Shown: positions 1 to 11,789, numbered from the stretch's first letter. The stretch: DNA of 64,000 bases from Ailurus styani (GCA_002007465.1 LNAC01000003.1:10527142-10591141), one strand, 5' to 3'. Numbers and translations: made by a program. Notes: generated by a model from the sequence alone, not told the origin.

Positions 1-278
1 TATTTAGTTAGATACGTAAACAAGTCTTTGATCTAAGGACAATTATCCTAATTTCACAAAAGACGTGATCAAGATCCAGCGTGGCTGAGTGACTTGCTCT
101 CACTGACACTACACGGATGTGGCATGGCTGACCCTGAGCTGGTATTTTTGTCACGACACCAACTTAGTAGTTTTCAGTTTCTTCAAGTTCCCCCTGATGA
201 TAAATTCATGGAGAATATTCTTTTCTCAGAGGCTTTTTATTTCCATTTTTCATGCAAAAATACTGTTTAAGTAGGGCC

Positions 279-369
279 ATTTACAAATAAGAAAATTGAG
301 AGATCATGATTCTAAGGAAGAGTGCTGTTCATGAGTTTGGGGCAGAGCTAATACTTGAAACCAGACTTC
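279..369 (-). repeat. possible MIR relic
   Basis: The order 'atttacaaataagaaaattg', then 'ggggcagagct', then 'cttgaaaccagactt' follows the antisense MIR core (ATGAGGAAACTGAGG, then GGCAGAGCTGGGATTCGAACCCAG). The middle is badly decayed. Family known from mammals; assignment here is by eye. Confidence 0.4.
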
Positions 370-864
370 GTGGTAATTATCCCCATATGATTTTTATGGT
401 GGTTGCTGTCCTCTGGGTCCTTTTTGGTTTTCTTCCCTTTCTTGGTTCTCAGAACATACTTGAGGATGCATTATCTTCAGGTAGTCTTTACTTTGTACTA
501 CTACTGAAACATTGAGGAAATTCACATTCATGTGCTCCTAGCACATAACCTATTGACACCATTTTCTGCCGCCTTGTTTTCCATCTTTGTTCCATATTTT
601 CAGATAGTCTGATGACTTCTTCACTACATATGATAAATCATACTTAATTATCTATGATCTAACAACAATTTTTTTAAAAAGCCTTGGTCCGTATTTTCTT
701 CTCATAGACTCTCACCTTTAATTCACAGATGAATGGTATGCCCTTTCTTTCCATTGCCTCACCCACTTTTTAAAAAACAGGGCTTTTTAAATGTGTAGGT
801 GCATATGAGTGTGTGTGATAAAAGGAAGGCATGGACTTTCTCATCAGCCCATCCATATCAAACT
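370..864. other. no gene seen; possibly decayed L2
   Basis: No feature is clear. The stretch near 560-640 (TCAGATAGTCTGATGACTTC) faintly recalls L2 ORF2 and may be the upstream end of the L2 relic that follows, but I cannot support this firmly. Confidence 0.3.
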
Positions 865-1094
865 TTGATCCACCATTCCACTAAAGGGGTTCTTGGCAAA
901 GTCACTGGTGACCTCCAAAATCTCAAATCCAGTCAGTGCTCTTTCCCTCTTCTCCTGACTTCTCTGTAATATCAGTAAGAGCCGACAACTTCATTATTTT
1001 CAAATCCTCACCCTTTCTCTGCCCAGATAGCACTAAGAGTTTCTTCATGACCCTTTGAACATCTCCACTTTGAGAAAGTAGGGTAGAATCGTGA
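865..1094 (+). repeat. L2 LINE ORF2 relic (part 1)
   Basis: 'CCACCATTCCACTAAAGGGG', then 'GGCAAAGTCACTGGTGACCT', aligns by eye with the L2 reverse-transcriptase region (CCACTCCACTGAAACTGC...CAAGGTCACCAATGACCTCC). It is not translatable over any length. A MIR at 1095-1310 appears to interrupt it, and L2-like sequence resumes beyond. Confidence 0.62.
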
Positions 1095-1310
1095 AGAGGA
1101 AGGGCACTGGAGACAGGCTAATTGGCACCACCACTGACAGTGTAATATTGGGCAATTTATCTTCTTTGTGACTGCTTCCTTTAAAATGGGGGTAATAATA
1201 GTACTCACTTATCAGTTAGGTACTACTGATAGGGTTGTTTTGAGGATTGAAAGTATTAATACATGTAAGGTGCTTATGGTAGGGCCCAGTATCTAGTAAT
1301 GGCCGTGGAA
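1095..1310 (+). repeat. MIR SINE
   Basis: Near full-length MIR in sense orientation: 'gggcaatttatcttctttgt' (consensus GGGCAAGTTACTTAACCTCT), 'aaaatgggggtaataatagt', 'agggttgttttgaggattga', 'taatacatgtaaggtgctta'. These landmarks occur in consensus order. Ancient tRNA-derived SINE shared by mammals. Confidence 0.87.
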
Positions 1311-1339
1311 ATGATCCGATTACCATTGTTACCATAGCC

Positions 1340-1680
1340 GGCCCCGCCAGCACCACCCTCACCACTGTTGCTTCTTTTCCTCTTCCTCCTCCTCTCTTCT
1401 TTCACCCACAGCCTACACACTGGAGCTCCCTACGCTCCTTTCTCAGCTCTCTTATGTTCTCTGAATGGTCTCCAAGGCCAGCATATCTATTGTCAAGGCG
1501 ACATGTCCACTGCACATATTTTCATGCCTCTCAAATCTTTATATCCAGCCGTTCACATAAATTCCAGATTGGTATCCTTAACCACCTACTAGACCACTCC
1601 CTTTTAAAGTCACTCTGGTATTTTTAAGTCAAAATTTCTAAATCTCAAAGTCACTATCTTCCCTCAGAACATGAATTTTA
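1340..1680 (+). repeat. L2 LINE ORF2 relic (part 2)
   Basis: Continues the L2 relic on the far side of the MIR: 'atctttatatccagcc', 'accacctactagaccactcc', 'ctaaatctcaaagtcactat' correspond to the L2 ORF2 stretch around TTTATATCTCCAGCCCAGAC and CATCTCAAACTTAACATGTC. The open frame at 1368-1592 is this relic, not a gene. Confidence 0.65.
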
Positions 1681-2159
1681 GCTCAGTAATCATACAAGCT
1701 AGAAATCTCTACTTGCTTTTTCTCCTTGCCTCCACTTCTAACTGCTGTATCATTAGGAAGAGATTTTATTACAAGTGAAACAGAAACCTCAAGTAGAAAT
1801 TGCTTATATATGATCATCTATTTTGTATTATTTATATCTTCAGAAACTCAGACCCTTGTAGGTCACTGTTCTCCCTTCCTTAAAAGGAGACTTCAAGGGA
1901 GCCGATAGAGTTCCAGCAATCATACCTATAGTTTTAGAAGCAATTTAAAGGAAGAGATTTAAGGAAAAAAAAAAAAGGCAAGCCTTCCATCTTGCAGGTA
2001 GGAATTGTTCCCTGAAGCTGCTACACAATATACTTTGTCTTACATCCCATTCACCAGAACTTAGTCACATGACTACATGCAACCACAAAAAAAAGCTTGG
2101 GAATGATGTCTATTCTGGGTGGCCTTGTTTTCATTTAAAAATTGACATAGGAGAAGAGA
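1681..2159. other. no gene seen
   Basis: Non-repetitive apart from a short A-run at about 1963-1975. The 60-codon open frame here has no recognisable domain or splice context. Confidence 0.5.
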
Positions 2160-2227
2160 ATAATGTTTTCACTTTTTTAATTTCAACTTTATTGACATGT
2201 AATTGACATCTAAAATTGTAAGACGTT

Positions 2228-2242
2228 TAAAGTATATATCAT
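2228..2242. repeat. target-site duplication, left copy
   Basis: TAAAGTATATATCAT here and TAAAGTATAGATCAT at 2488-2502 (one mismatch) bracket the L1 fragment, showing insertion into the older L1 by target-primed reverse transcription. Confidence 0.75.
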
Positions 2243-2487
2243 TAAGAGAAGGAAAGGAAAAGTGAATTGGGGTAAATAGGAGGGGGAGATGAACCATGAG
2301 AGACTGTGGACCCTGAGAGACATACTGAGGGTTTTGGAGGGGAGAGAGTGGGGGAATGGGTGAACCTGGTGGTGGGTATTAAGGAGGGCACATATTGCAT
2401 GGAAAACTGGGTGCGGTGCATAAACAATGAATCTTGGAACACTGAAAAAATAAAATAAAATTTAAAAAAAAGAGAGAACAAAATAAA
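2243..2487 (+). mobile_element. 5'-truncated carnivore L1 (3' end only)
   Basis: Carries carnivore L1 3' landmarks in order: 'aagtgaattggggtaaatag', 'gagatgaaccatgagagact', 'ggtgggtattaaggagggca', 'aaacaatgaatcttggaaca', then an A-rich tail. About 245 bases remain. Flanked by a 15-base duplication with one mismatch. The 102-codon antisense frame at 2242-2550 is made of this element. Confidence 0.85.
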
Positions 2488-2639
2488 TAAAGTATAGATC
2501 ATGGTGATTATATACATAATGTTATGTGTGTGTATAAAGGCTCCTCCCACCTAGTTAATGAACAAATCCATCACCTGATATGTTTGTCTTTTTGGTGATT
2601 TATGAGTGGTCTCCAATATCAATTATCTTATAACTTTAA

Positions 2640-3375
2640 CACTTTCCCATATTTTTCCTTTTCTCCATTGCCATTGCCACTGACCTAGTTTAATGTTATC
2701 ATTCAAAAAAGGCAAATGCTATGAAATTTGGTCTCTACATTACTGATAGAGTCAAGTTTCTAGAACACAAGCCTGATCACTGAACCTCTCATCTCAAATT
2801 TTTCATTAACTATCCCATACTGTAACACTGGCATTTTTTGTTAGAAAGGGCAAAAATTGTACTTAGTAATGAACATCAGCCTAATTACATAAACTTAGCT
2901 CCCAACAGTCTTTGTAGCTCATCTTGCAGCGCATCAAATTATTTGCAATCTCTTGAGGTTGCTCTTCATTTATTTGTCTTTGTGGATTTGTACATGCTGT
3001 GTCAAAAGAGCATGAAATTTTTTCCTCCCCTTTTATGTCCTTCAAAAGCCAGCTCAGACATTACTTTCCTATTAGTTTTTTGTTCATTTTTTTAAATGTC
3101 CTTCAAGATCCAGCTCAGACATTACTTTCCTAGTTTTGCTGTTGTTGCTTGAAATCAAGGTGAGTTGTTTACTTGCACCTTCATACCCCATAGATCACTG
3201 TATCTTATATACATAATACATTGTAGTGCAGAACTTATTCTGTTGTAAGAGACATTTTATATATCTTTTTTCCCTCTGAGATTGTGAATGCCATGGGTCC
3301 CTTTTGGACTTACCTATTAATCTGCTGTATAGATACAGAATTCGAGGTACTCAATAAAGGCTTGTTGAGCTCTTA
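2640..3375 (+). repeat. L2 LINE, ORF2 end and 3' end
   Basis: Reads in L2 order: 'gcctgatcactgaacctctc' with 'ttcattaactatcccatact' (consensus ...ATCATGTCACTCC...TTCAATGGCTTCCCATT), 'tccttcaaaagccagctcag', 'gattgtgaatgccatgggtc', ending 'gtactcaataaaggcttgtt'. Contains an internal duplication (3035-3071 and 3096-3132). Confidence 0.7.
3035..3132 (+). repeat. 37-base direct duplication inside L2
   Basis: ATGTCCTTCAA..CCAGCTCAGACATTACTTTCCTA occurs at 3035-3071 and again at 3096-3132 with two mismatches, period 61. The L2 family has only one such segment, so this is a local duplication. Confidence 0.8.
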
Positions 3376-3428
3376 AATATCTGAAGTCAAATATATTAGC
3401 ATACATAATTATTATAATAATGCATGTT

Positions 3429-3627
3429 GGGCGCCTGGGTGGCTCAGTGGGTTAAAGCCGCTGCCTTCGGCTCAGGTCATGATCTCAGGGTCCTGGGATC
3501 GAGGCCCGCATCGGGCTCTCTGCTCAGTGGGGAGCCTGCTTCCTCCTCTCTCTGCCTGTCTCTCTGCCTACTTGTGATCTGACCTCTCTCTCTGTGTCAA
3601 ATAAATAAATAAAATCTTTTAAAAAAA
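3429..3627 (+). mobile_element. Can-SINE, young full-length
   Basis: tRNA-Lys-derived head (GGCGCCTGGGTGGCTCAGTG, holding the internal pol III A box; B-box-like GGATCGAGGCC further on), CT-rich middle, (AAAT)n AATCTTTT A-n tail. Perfect 13-base target duplication AATAATGCATGTT at 3416-3428 and 3628-3640. Has the 'AAAGCCGCTGCC' variant shared with the copy at 46441. Confidence 0.95.
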
Positions 3628-3640
3628 AATAATGCATGTT

Positions 3641-5265
3641 ATGCCTGTAAAGAAAATAACTACCTCCACCAAGAAATGTTTCAAGCACGAAAAACACTAA
3701 ACTTTATAGCACATTTAAATCTATATTTGAAGAAGTATAGTTAACTTATCTTTTACTCCATAAGTGCCTTTTCTTGGTGTTTAACAAGATTTTTGTTCTT
3801 TATATGAGAATAATCCTGACGAGACTTAAGGACTTCTACTGTCATGAAATGTCAATGTTTCTAGTACAAAAGAATGAATGTCTTCAGGTGAGTGCACATT
3901 TCCCAAGTACCCAGTGTAGTTCCCTGGTGTAGTAACCCACCACATGTCATTCTATAGAGTTGAACAAAATCCTCCTCCAGAGTGGGCTCACTTATTTAAT
4001 AGGATCTGGGTCATAGATTTTAAAAACTATAAATGCTTAAGATATGTATGGGAGCTCTGTCATTCACGATATATTTTATTTGATAGCTACATGTCTGCAG
4101 TTTCTTGAGTTTACAAATCTGATTGTTGTTTTATAACATTGAGGATCTTTTCCTTGATTTATATTTTCAGTAAAATATTCCTCACTGTATGAAAGAAAGT
4201 AGATTGAATAATTTCTCACTTCAATCGTTTTGTTCCGGAATATCAGTTAAGGTACCAGACTTCCTTCACTTTCTCTTGATGAATAGGAAAATTATTCCAT
4301 AGACATCACAGAACTAATCATGAGAATCTCTTAGTCTCTGTATTTCATATCCCATGTTCCATTCTTTCTCATCCATTATGTCTCTAAGGTAGAATTGCCA
4401 GAAACTCAAGTTGACATCATAGCATTTCTTACTCCCAGCATGTGCCTTTATTTTGACATTCATCAAAAAATTGTGTCACTGTACGTGTGCGGGTGTATGC
4501 AGGTCTCCACATATGAGCAGCAATTTGCCATACAGAAAGAAAAAGCAGTTTATCTAGCCCTTGATAGTAATTTGTGTTTAACTTTGATGTCTGCAGACAA
4601 AAAAAAATATGTTTTCTTGCCTAACAATTAGCTAGATTATCAAACATTGTGTGTATATGGGAACATAAACAACTAAAATCAATCTTTATAATGGTCTAAA
4701 CTTCTGAAATGCTGTTTTCCATCAGTGTTGTAAAAACGACCTAAGAATAGACTTGTACTAAAATAACTAGAAATGGCAAATGACACAATGTGGAACTAGT
4801 TTGCAGTTTTTTGAAGGTCAAGACAAACTTTAATAATGCACAATATGATACCTGTCTAACTAATAGATTTAGCGCAGCTAAATTGAAAGCACTGTTAGAA
4901 TGGCAGAAAATCAGAATTTAAATTATTGAGCAATTGAGCTGTCATTAAAAATGACAAGTATGAAGTTTATTTTCCTTAGAGATTATTCTAGTTCTACCCT
5001 GTGCTTTTTCTTTGCATTTTTTTAATATATCTAAAAATATAAGCAAGCATATCATCTACCCCATTTTTTGTGAATTTAGTTTGTTTTTTTGGTTTTGTTT
5101 TGTTTGCATTTTGTTTTGGCCCAATAGTTTGTATAATACAATCAAAATGAATTACTAGAACAATAAAAAGGCAAAGCCATAGAAATTAAAACTATCAATT
5201 CTTAAATAAATTTTTTATGATCTATATGCTTCAGATGCATACATCCATAAATATTTGACACTTTA
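3641..5265. other. no gene seen
   Basis: Unique AT-rich sequence. A GTTTT-rich patch lies at about 5070-5118. The 78-codon open frame at 4395-4631 shows no domain, signal peptide or splice context. Confidence 0.5.
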
Positions 5266-5363
5266 CTTTTTTAAGGAATCTCTATACCCAACGTGGGGCT
5301 TGAGCGCCCAACCTGAGATCAAGAGTTGCATGCTCTATAAACTAAGCCAGCCAGGAGCTCCCC
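5266..5363 (-). mobile_element. Can-SINE, short old form
   Basis: Antisense short SINEC: 'caacgtggggcttgagcgcc', 'gagatcaagagttgcatgct', 'ctaagccagccaggagctcc'. Lacks the long CT-rich region, like old tRNA-Lys-type carnivore copies. No clear flanking duplication. Confidence 0.8.
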
Positions 5364-5469
5364 CAGTTCTTAAGTTATTATTAGAATCAGCAGCAGCAAA
5401 TAACTATTGAATTGCTATCAATGCTTACTCTCAAGTTTTGTACCTAGCACACTGTGAACTGGTAACAAG

Positions 5470-5535
5470 CAGTTTGTGGACAATCATTGATCAGCGGACC
5501 ACACTTTGAGTAGCACTGCTTTCACTTGGGTAGAG
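5470..5535. repeat. possible hAT (MER5-like) end
   Basis: 'gcggaccacactttgagtag' followed by 'cactgcttt' resembles the terminal part of MER5-type Charlie elements (GGACCACACTTTGAGTAGCA). Only one end is recognisable. Confidence 0.35.
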
Positions 5536-5539
5536 CACA

Positions 5540-8500
5540 TATTCTTTGGCCCATAAATACAGAGTCAATCTTCTCTGTTCTACCATAGTCTAAGTATCTT
5601 AAGGGTATAGATCAGGTCACTAAGGTAATAACCAGATTTATTACACTGAACTTGTCATATTATTCCAGATTATCAAATAGGGGGTCACTGATATTTTTGT
5701 CACTAATAGTGGTTAGCCTGGCCCATGGAAGACAGACAAACTTCTGTTTACATGCATTGAATGAAATTTTAAAAGCTGTAAGGACTATCCTGCTATACCC
5801 ATCCAGATTATTTCAAGCAGAGCTGATCTAATTCATTTTTTGTTCAAATGCTATATTACATTTTGAATTAAGAGTCATTTTATTCCTGCAGGTAGAATTT
5901 TAGGATCAATTATAGCTACCGTGTATTTTAGTAGGTACTTCAGTGTGATTATATTAATTTAAACATAAAAATCGGGCTACTTATGCAGGAGTTGAAGTAT
6001 GAAAGAGCTTTTCAAAAGGCTCCTTATTTTAAGCCTTACCAGCCAAATTACAGTGTAATTGCTTTTATTTGATCTTTTCCTATCTAAAAACTGTCTTCAG
6101 GGTGCATGTTTCACTCCATTTAATTTGATCAAAGAAAGAGAAGTCCATGAGTTTTTCAAAGAATTTCCAGATTCAAAGTGGTAAAAAAAAAATATTCTAT
6201 GTATTTTTACCACTCCATATGGGTAAGTAACTTCAATGGCTTTTAAAAGAAGGAAGGAAAGAAAGAAAGACAAGAAGGAATGCACATAGGTTAGCTGTGC
6301 AAAAAAGTTATTTAACTTCATATATTGAAGATAAAACCAGCTATTTGGAAGAACACTACTTATATGTGCCATGATTCTGTTAATCAATCACATAAAGCCT
6401 TTACCATAAAAGGCAGGCCAACTGTTTAAACATTGTTTTGTACTTACTTTTACTCCATGCGTAGAATTCTAAATATAATTACTATTTTAAAATATTATTG
6501 CTGCTAAACTTTAATTATACTCCAGAAATTTAGTTTTATTAATTTACCTTAAAGTTAATCCATTTGGGAACTAATAATGATAAATGTAGCACTATCGAAG
6601 ACTCCAAATTTAGAGAAATATTGATGACCGTCTCTGTCGGCCATTCTAAGCATATTGTCTCTATATCTTCTTTATATTTAATTCTCAAATAGCATCTTAG
6701 GGTTTAAATCTTAAATCAGCATTTGTTCCATAAATCTTCTCTGCCATAGATCTGGCAGTTACTTTATTTTAGTATTTCATTTTACTTTTGGCAAATAAAA
6801 AACAAATGAAAAATGAGAGTGATTGTTTATGTGTAATCAGGCTGAATAAGAGAAAAGTAGGATAATTTTCATAATCCACACTAGCTGTAAGTAGACACAC
6901 CTGCACATCTCAACTGCTACTTTCCAGTGCCCTGGGATTTTCTCAAGGGCCTGATCTTAGTCATTTAATGAACTATATGTTAATTGTTCAGCCATTTCTA
7001 CTGACTTACCAGGATAAAGTCACTAAGTGACTTGGAATATATAATGTACTGTCTCACAACCAGACAGTAGCTACATTTTAACTGAAAAGCATGACCACCA
7101 CTTATTTTTAAGCAAGGCGAGGAGGAGGGCATTGGTTCAATTCAACAGACATTTATTAAGTGTTTATATGTTGAAGAGTATTAACACTAGCCTAAATTAC
7201 TGTTATTTTGTAAGACAGGAGGAAATGGCATATAATGGACTATCAGCTTGACCTTTTGCTCTCCAGGGAAATCCCGTTCAGTGAAAAACTTGTCATTTGG
7301 TCTGTCATAAGACGTCCATTTCTTACTTTAGTAAGAAATATAGGTCAATCGGGCATTTCTGCATTATACAGATAGCTGTCTCAGTCTGTTGAGTGGGAGT
7401 GGTATGGAAGCAGACAGGCTCAGGGATCATCTTCTAGATAAGACCATTTTATAAGAGGCTTATGTGCATTGTAGAATGTTGCGCGTTAATGTTGCTTCTT
7501 TTGCTTTATTTGTTTGTGTTAATCTGAGTTTGGATTTAAGCACAATTTTGCCCATAGAAATTTACATTTTAAAAGGCCACAATCACTGAAGCTCAAGTTG
7601 GGGGTTTTATTTAACACTGTTCCGCGGGACAGAAAGGTATCCAGGATGAACTTGAGTATTGCTTCTGTTTCTCTTAATATCAAATGTTAGCATCAGTTTC
7701 CAATGGAATCCTTTAGCAGCTTCAGTCTTGTAAATTGTTTCAAATTAGATAGGAATTCTAAAAATTAAAGAAATATTTATTTAGGGAAAAACATTTGTTG
7801 AGTCTGTCCTTGAAAACTTGCATTTGGGGGGGAAATTTAACTCACTGCATGAGAAAGGGAAAGGGCAAGTGCTTTCAAAAGGAGAGAACTTAGTTTTCTC
7901 CATGGAGTTTTAGACATGACACCAGGGCTGCCAGTAATACCTGAAGCAAATCATCAAAATGTCAGTTATGTATTTCATGGCAGGGACTCCTCTTGACACA
8001 CTCTGCCCTCTCTCTTACCCCCCAAAAGTGTGTGGTTTCTCATGGTATTAGGGGCTTGACAGTATCATCCCTTTCCCACCCCACCCCCATACAAACTGAT
8101 TTTCTTCAGTATAAATGATCAGGCAATATGCATTCAGCCCTATTTTAGGAGTAGTCTATGCATATAACAGTGTACATTTTTTATAGGCGGAGAGCATAAA
8201 GGTAGGTCTAACCCAATTTCAGATACAGCAAAAGAAACCTGTATTTCAGTTTTGTAAATTACAAGTATTTTTCTTATTCAACACAGATTATTTTTGGCAA
8301 CCTCCCTAGTTTATGAATCTTTGCTGCCGCTATCATCTACAGTTCTTGGGTTTCAGATTACAAATTTATAATCTGTCTACCCAAAGAGTATGCTCTTCTA
8401 ATCTTTTCTCTTCCTCTCTTCTTCCACTCTTCTTCTTTTATAACATGCTTGTCTTGATTCATTGCTCCTTGATGAACAAGAATTGACCACAGATTCTTTT

Positions 8501-8705
8501 TGGAGTTGGAGCTCTCACCCTGAAGTATGCATTTGGTACATTCGTCAGTGTGTTAAAACTTAGACAAGGAAACTCAAAACAAAAAAATCGCAACTTTCAA
8601 TTTATAAATTGGGGCAAATTGCACTGGTAAGTTTCTGATAGCATCTTATCAGATTGTATCCATACAGTTATCAGATGATACTCCCAAATTGCTTCTGTTA
8701 CTGTT
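5540..8705. other. no gene seen
   Basis: Mostly unique sequence. Small items: a purine tract (GGAA/GAAA) at about 6247-6271; an L2-like patch near 7140-7185 ('aacagacatttattaagtgt'); a short palindrome TTCTTAC-TTTA-GTAAGAA near 7320-7337. The minus-strand frame at 6097-6387 crosses the purine tract and is not credible. Confidence 0.5.
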
Positions 8706-8717
8706 AAAATCACTAAG

Positions 8718-8914
8718 GGGGCACGTGGGTGGCTCAGTGGGTTAAGCATCTGACGCTTGATTTTGACTCAGGTCATGATCTCAATGTCGTGAAATAGAGC
8801 CCCATGTCCTTGGGCTCCATGTTCAGTGGGGAGTCGGCTTGAAATTCTCCCTCTTCCTCTGCCCCTCCCCCTTTTGCATGCTCTCTCTCTAAAATAAATA
8901 AATAAATCTTTTTA
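8718..8914 (+). mobile_element. Can-SINE with target duplication
   Basis: Full-length copy beginning GGGGGCACGTGGGTGGCTCA region and ending in (AAAT)n CTTTTT. Perfect 12-base duplication AAAATCACTAAG at 8706-8717 and 8915-8926. The body is diverged ('aatgtcgtgaaatagagccc'), so it is older than the 3429 copy although the target duplication survives. Confidence 0.92.
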
Positions 8915-8926
8915 AAAATCACTAAG

Positions 8927-9385
8927 TGAATATAAAAATCTCAGCCAAAAAAATTCAATAAGAAATCACAGGAACCAGATTATGTTTTATAACAATAAAC
9001 GGATTAACAATGGTAACAATATGGGAATAAAAAGGAAATATCTAGATAGTCTTTAAATGCCACATTATGCTTACAAAACATATAAAATCACTCTCTGCTT
9101 TTGCAACATAGCATAGTAGGAACTAAATTCACATTTGTCAAATGAATAGCATGCATTGTGCCAATGTGTATTTCCTCTGTTAAGTGTATCACTAAATAAT
9201 ATTAGGAATAATTATCTCTAGCAGTAATATATGACTGTGTGACAACTTTAAATTGTAACCAGAGTATTTTAGTTCAAGAGAGAGGGATAGGTATGCGCAA
9301 GAAAGAAAAAAAAAAAAGCCTAAGAGATAATAACACTCAGTAAACACTCATTCTGGGCACGTTTTTTGTTTTTTTTTTTCTTTCT
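8927..9385. other. no gene seen
   Basis: Unique AT-rich sequence with A-run (about 9305-9317) and T-run (about 9370-9380). Confidence 0.45.
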
Positions 9386-9389
9386 CAGT

Positions 9390-9580
9390 GCTTTACATTT
9401 ACATTTACATTACTCATTTAATCCTCTGCAAACCCTAAGAAATAGAAATCATTATGCTGTTTATGTAGATGAAGAAACTGAAGCCCCAGAGCTCGTGTAC
9501 CTTGTTGAAAGTGACATAAGCAATAGAATTAGAATTCAAACCCAGTTACTCTTAACATTCCGTACACCGCCTCCACACTA
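9390..9580 (-). repeat. MIR SINE, antisense
   Basis: 'catttaatcctctgcaaacc', 'tagatgaagaaactgaagcc', 'attagaattcaaacccagtt' occur in antisense MIR order. The 71-codon open frame at 9366-9581 is this repeat. Confidence 0.82.
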
Positions 9581-10300
9581 GTAAGCATGTAGCTCTGCAC
9601 ACACACTGTTAGGAACTTAAAGAACCTTTTTTTTTCTTTTTTCTTTTCTTTTTTTTTCTTTTTTTGCAACAAATGGATGTTTATAGCATTTGGCGAATAT
9701 TTTTTGTGACTAGTAGATATTGACCACGTTTTTAAATGTCACTTATTTTACCATTGAAACTGAGGATATCAGAGCTAGAAAAGTCCTTAAAAATAACATA
9801 GTACCTTCATTCATATTGAAAAAATAGTCACTTCACAATTGAATTTGCCATGTGCTAGGGCTATTTATACTTCTGAAGCTAGGAGCATAGAAGTGCAATG
9901 CAAGGTGTGGATTGGTTTCAGTTTGGTTGACTCTAATTTAGAAGTGTTCTTAACGATCTTAATTCTGTTCCTCCCACTCCGTCTTCATGACCAATCCCAA
10001 GTAATTATGACACACTTAATATTTTCTCCTAATTGATTTATTAAACTCTCAAAGGCATGTTTTAAATCACTCAAATATCACATAACCTACCCAATTTCCT
10101 AAGATCTGTTGAATTAGGGCACACCTAGGAGGAACTTCAACCCACATGGATCAGGATATTGCTTCCCTGATTTCCCCAGACTGGAGAAATGTGGTGTGAT
10201 GACCCCCCCAAAATTCCCCAGGCAGTTTGGTTTTTTCTAAAATCTGCAGGTTTCTATAACTTCGGCAATGCTGTGAGTTGAACAGATACTTGGCTTTTGC
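9581..10300. other. no gene seen; T-rich tract
   Basis: A T/C-rich tract at about 9627-9665, otherwise unique sequence. Short open frames only. Confidence 0.45.
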
Positions 10301-10316
10301 AATAATACCAGAAACA

Positions 10317-10513
10317 GGGGTGCCTGGGTGGCTCAATGTGTTGAGCCTCTGCCTTCGGCTCCGGTCATGATTTCAGGGTCCTGGGATCAAGCCCCACATC
10401 GGACTCTCTGCTCGGTGGGGACCCTGCTAACTCCTCTCTCTCTACCTGCTGCTCTGCCTACTTGTGGTCTCTGTCAAATAAATAAAATCTTAAAAAAATA
10501 TATAAAAACAAAT
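10317..10513 (+). mobile_element. Can-SINE with imperfect target duplication
   Basis: Head GGGGTGCCTGGGTGGCTCAA, tail AAATAAATAAAATCTTA-n. Flanks AATAATACCAGAAACA (10301-10316) and AATAATCCTAGAAACA (10514-10529) form a 16-base duplication with two changes. The open frames over this segment are SINE-derived. Confidence 0.9.
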
Positions 10514-10529
10514 AATAATCCTAGAAACA

Positions 10530-11377
10530 AATGGGGGGTTGATTTTAGCCTTCTAGCGCAGAAAGATCGGGGGAAAAATATTCCTAAAATATACCTATAA
10601 GCTGTTATCTACCCAAAAAACTCCATTTGTTTAAGATATTTTTAGAGATTTTTGAGACATACGTGTTAAAAGACATTATCAAAGATAACATCCATTCAAA
10701 TATATTTAGCAGGAAAATATATTTTGTTAAGGGTGTTACCGATGGCTGTGACAAGGGCTAATGAATATAATGAAGGAAAGAAGATACTAATTTTAAATGG
10801 ACACAAATGGTAAATTTAATGATGTTTTTGATTGAAATTCTTTTGAACTGAGCAAATGCAGGGAACTTGTGTGGGTTAAAAGTGAGCAGGCGTTCAAATA
10901 GACAATATCACTAAACTAATGGCAAACACCACTTTCCTCCCCTTGCTTATACAGAAACTTGTCTCTGAGGTATAAAAGATGATGGGAGACAAGGGATAAA
11001 AATCCCTGTTGGATACATGGCAAGACACACATGAAGAAACAGACAAACTAAAAAGACTAAACATTGTCCTTACCTATCATATTATGCTTATGAAAGATCT
11101 AAAAACATGTCCTGATTTTGCTGCATAGAGTACCACAAATTCCAAAAGCCTCTGTCAGAGGAATAACTTGTATTGTAATAACATGTATTTCTTCTCTTTG
11201 GTGCATGACAGAATAATATTTGGAAAAATTTTCTAATTCAGTAATATTACCACTATGTGAAAACAGTATAAATAATAGCTGTATGGAATGATTGACTTCT
11301 TTGCATATATGCCCCCCAAAAGAAGATTTTAAACCTTGCAGTCCTTCATGAACTTGACTTTCATCAGAATTACTGAA
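10530..11377. other. no gene seen
   Basis: Unique sequence. The 94-codon minus frame at 11099-11383 has no recognisable domain. Confidence 0.45.
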
Positions 11378-11388
11378 GGACATTTTTT

Positions 11389-11522
11389 GGGGTGCCTGGG
11401 TGGCTCAGTCGGTTAATCATCTGATTCTTGATCTCAGCTCAGGTCTTGATATTGGGGTTACGAGTTCAAACCCCACCCCACCATCTCCTGTCTTGGGCTC
11501 TACTTAAAAAAAAATTATCTGG
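11389..11522 (+). mobile_element. Can-SINE, short form, with target duplication
   Basis: Short SINEC (about 134 bases) with head GGGTGCCTGGGTGGCTCAGT and 'ttggggttacgagttcaaac' (B-box-like), then 'gggctctacttaaaaaaaaa'. Perfect 11-base duplication GGACATTTTTT at 11378-11388 and 11523-11533. Confidence 0.9.
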
Positions 11523-11539
11523 GGACATTTTTTAAATTA

Positions 11540-11665
11540 TAAATTCTCAACCCACCTCTAGAGTCTAATACAATAGACATGATATGGACCTTAGGTATCT
11601 TTTTTTTTTCTTAGTGTTTTCCTAAATGATTCTCCTACACCCAATCAAGACTGCTATTTAGAAAC
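11540..11665. repeat. MER5-like hAT relic
   Basis: 'aaattctcaacccacctcta' and 'aatgattctcctacacccaa' follow the MER5A pattern (AAATTCTCAGGCCCCACCCC ... AGGTGATTCTGATGCAC). Interior partly replaced by a T-run at about 11600. Confidence 0.5.
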
Positions 11666-11789
11666 ATGTGTTCAGGTGATCTTCCTGTTTTCTAGAAAGC
11701 CCAAGTTCCCATGATGTGTATGAGCTTGACTTTGGAGATTATCTCTGGTATAAATCTGGGGAGAGATCTCTCTGCACTAAAATGCAGTT

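Larger units (their letters stand above)
2160..2585 (-). mobile_element. old L1M 3' UTR, split in two
   Basis: A poly-T-led antisense L1 3' end: 'caactttattgacatgtaat' matches the TTTATTGAGATATAATTGAC motif of mammalian L1M 3' ends. It resumes after the younger insertion with 'taatgaacaaatccatcacc'. The two parts are 2160-2242 and 2488-2585, separated by the L1 fragment at 2243-2487. Confidence 0.65.

Noticed and set aside
2242..2550. 102-codon minus-strand frame
   Set aside because: Antisense to the L1 fragment and its flanks.
3429..3500. tRNA-Lys-like sequence at SINE heads as possible tRNA genes
   Set aside because: The cloverleaf is not intact and each copy continues into SINE body and tail; these are pol III SINE promoters, not tRNA genes.
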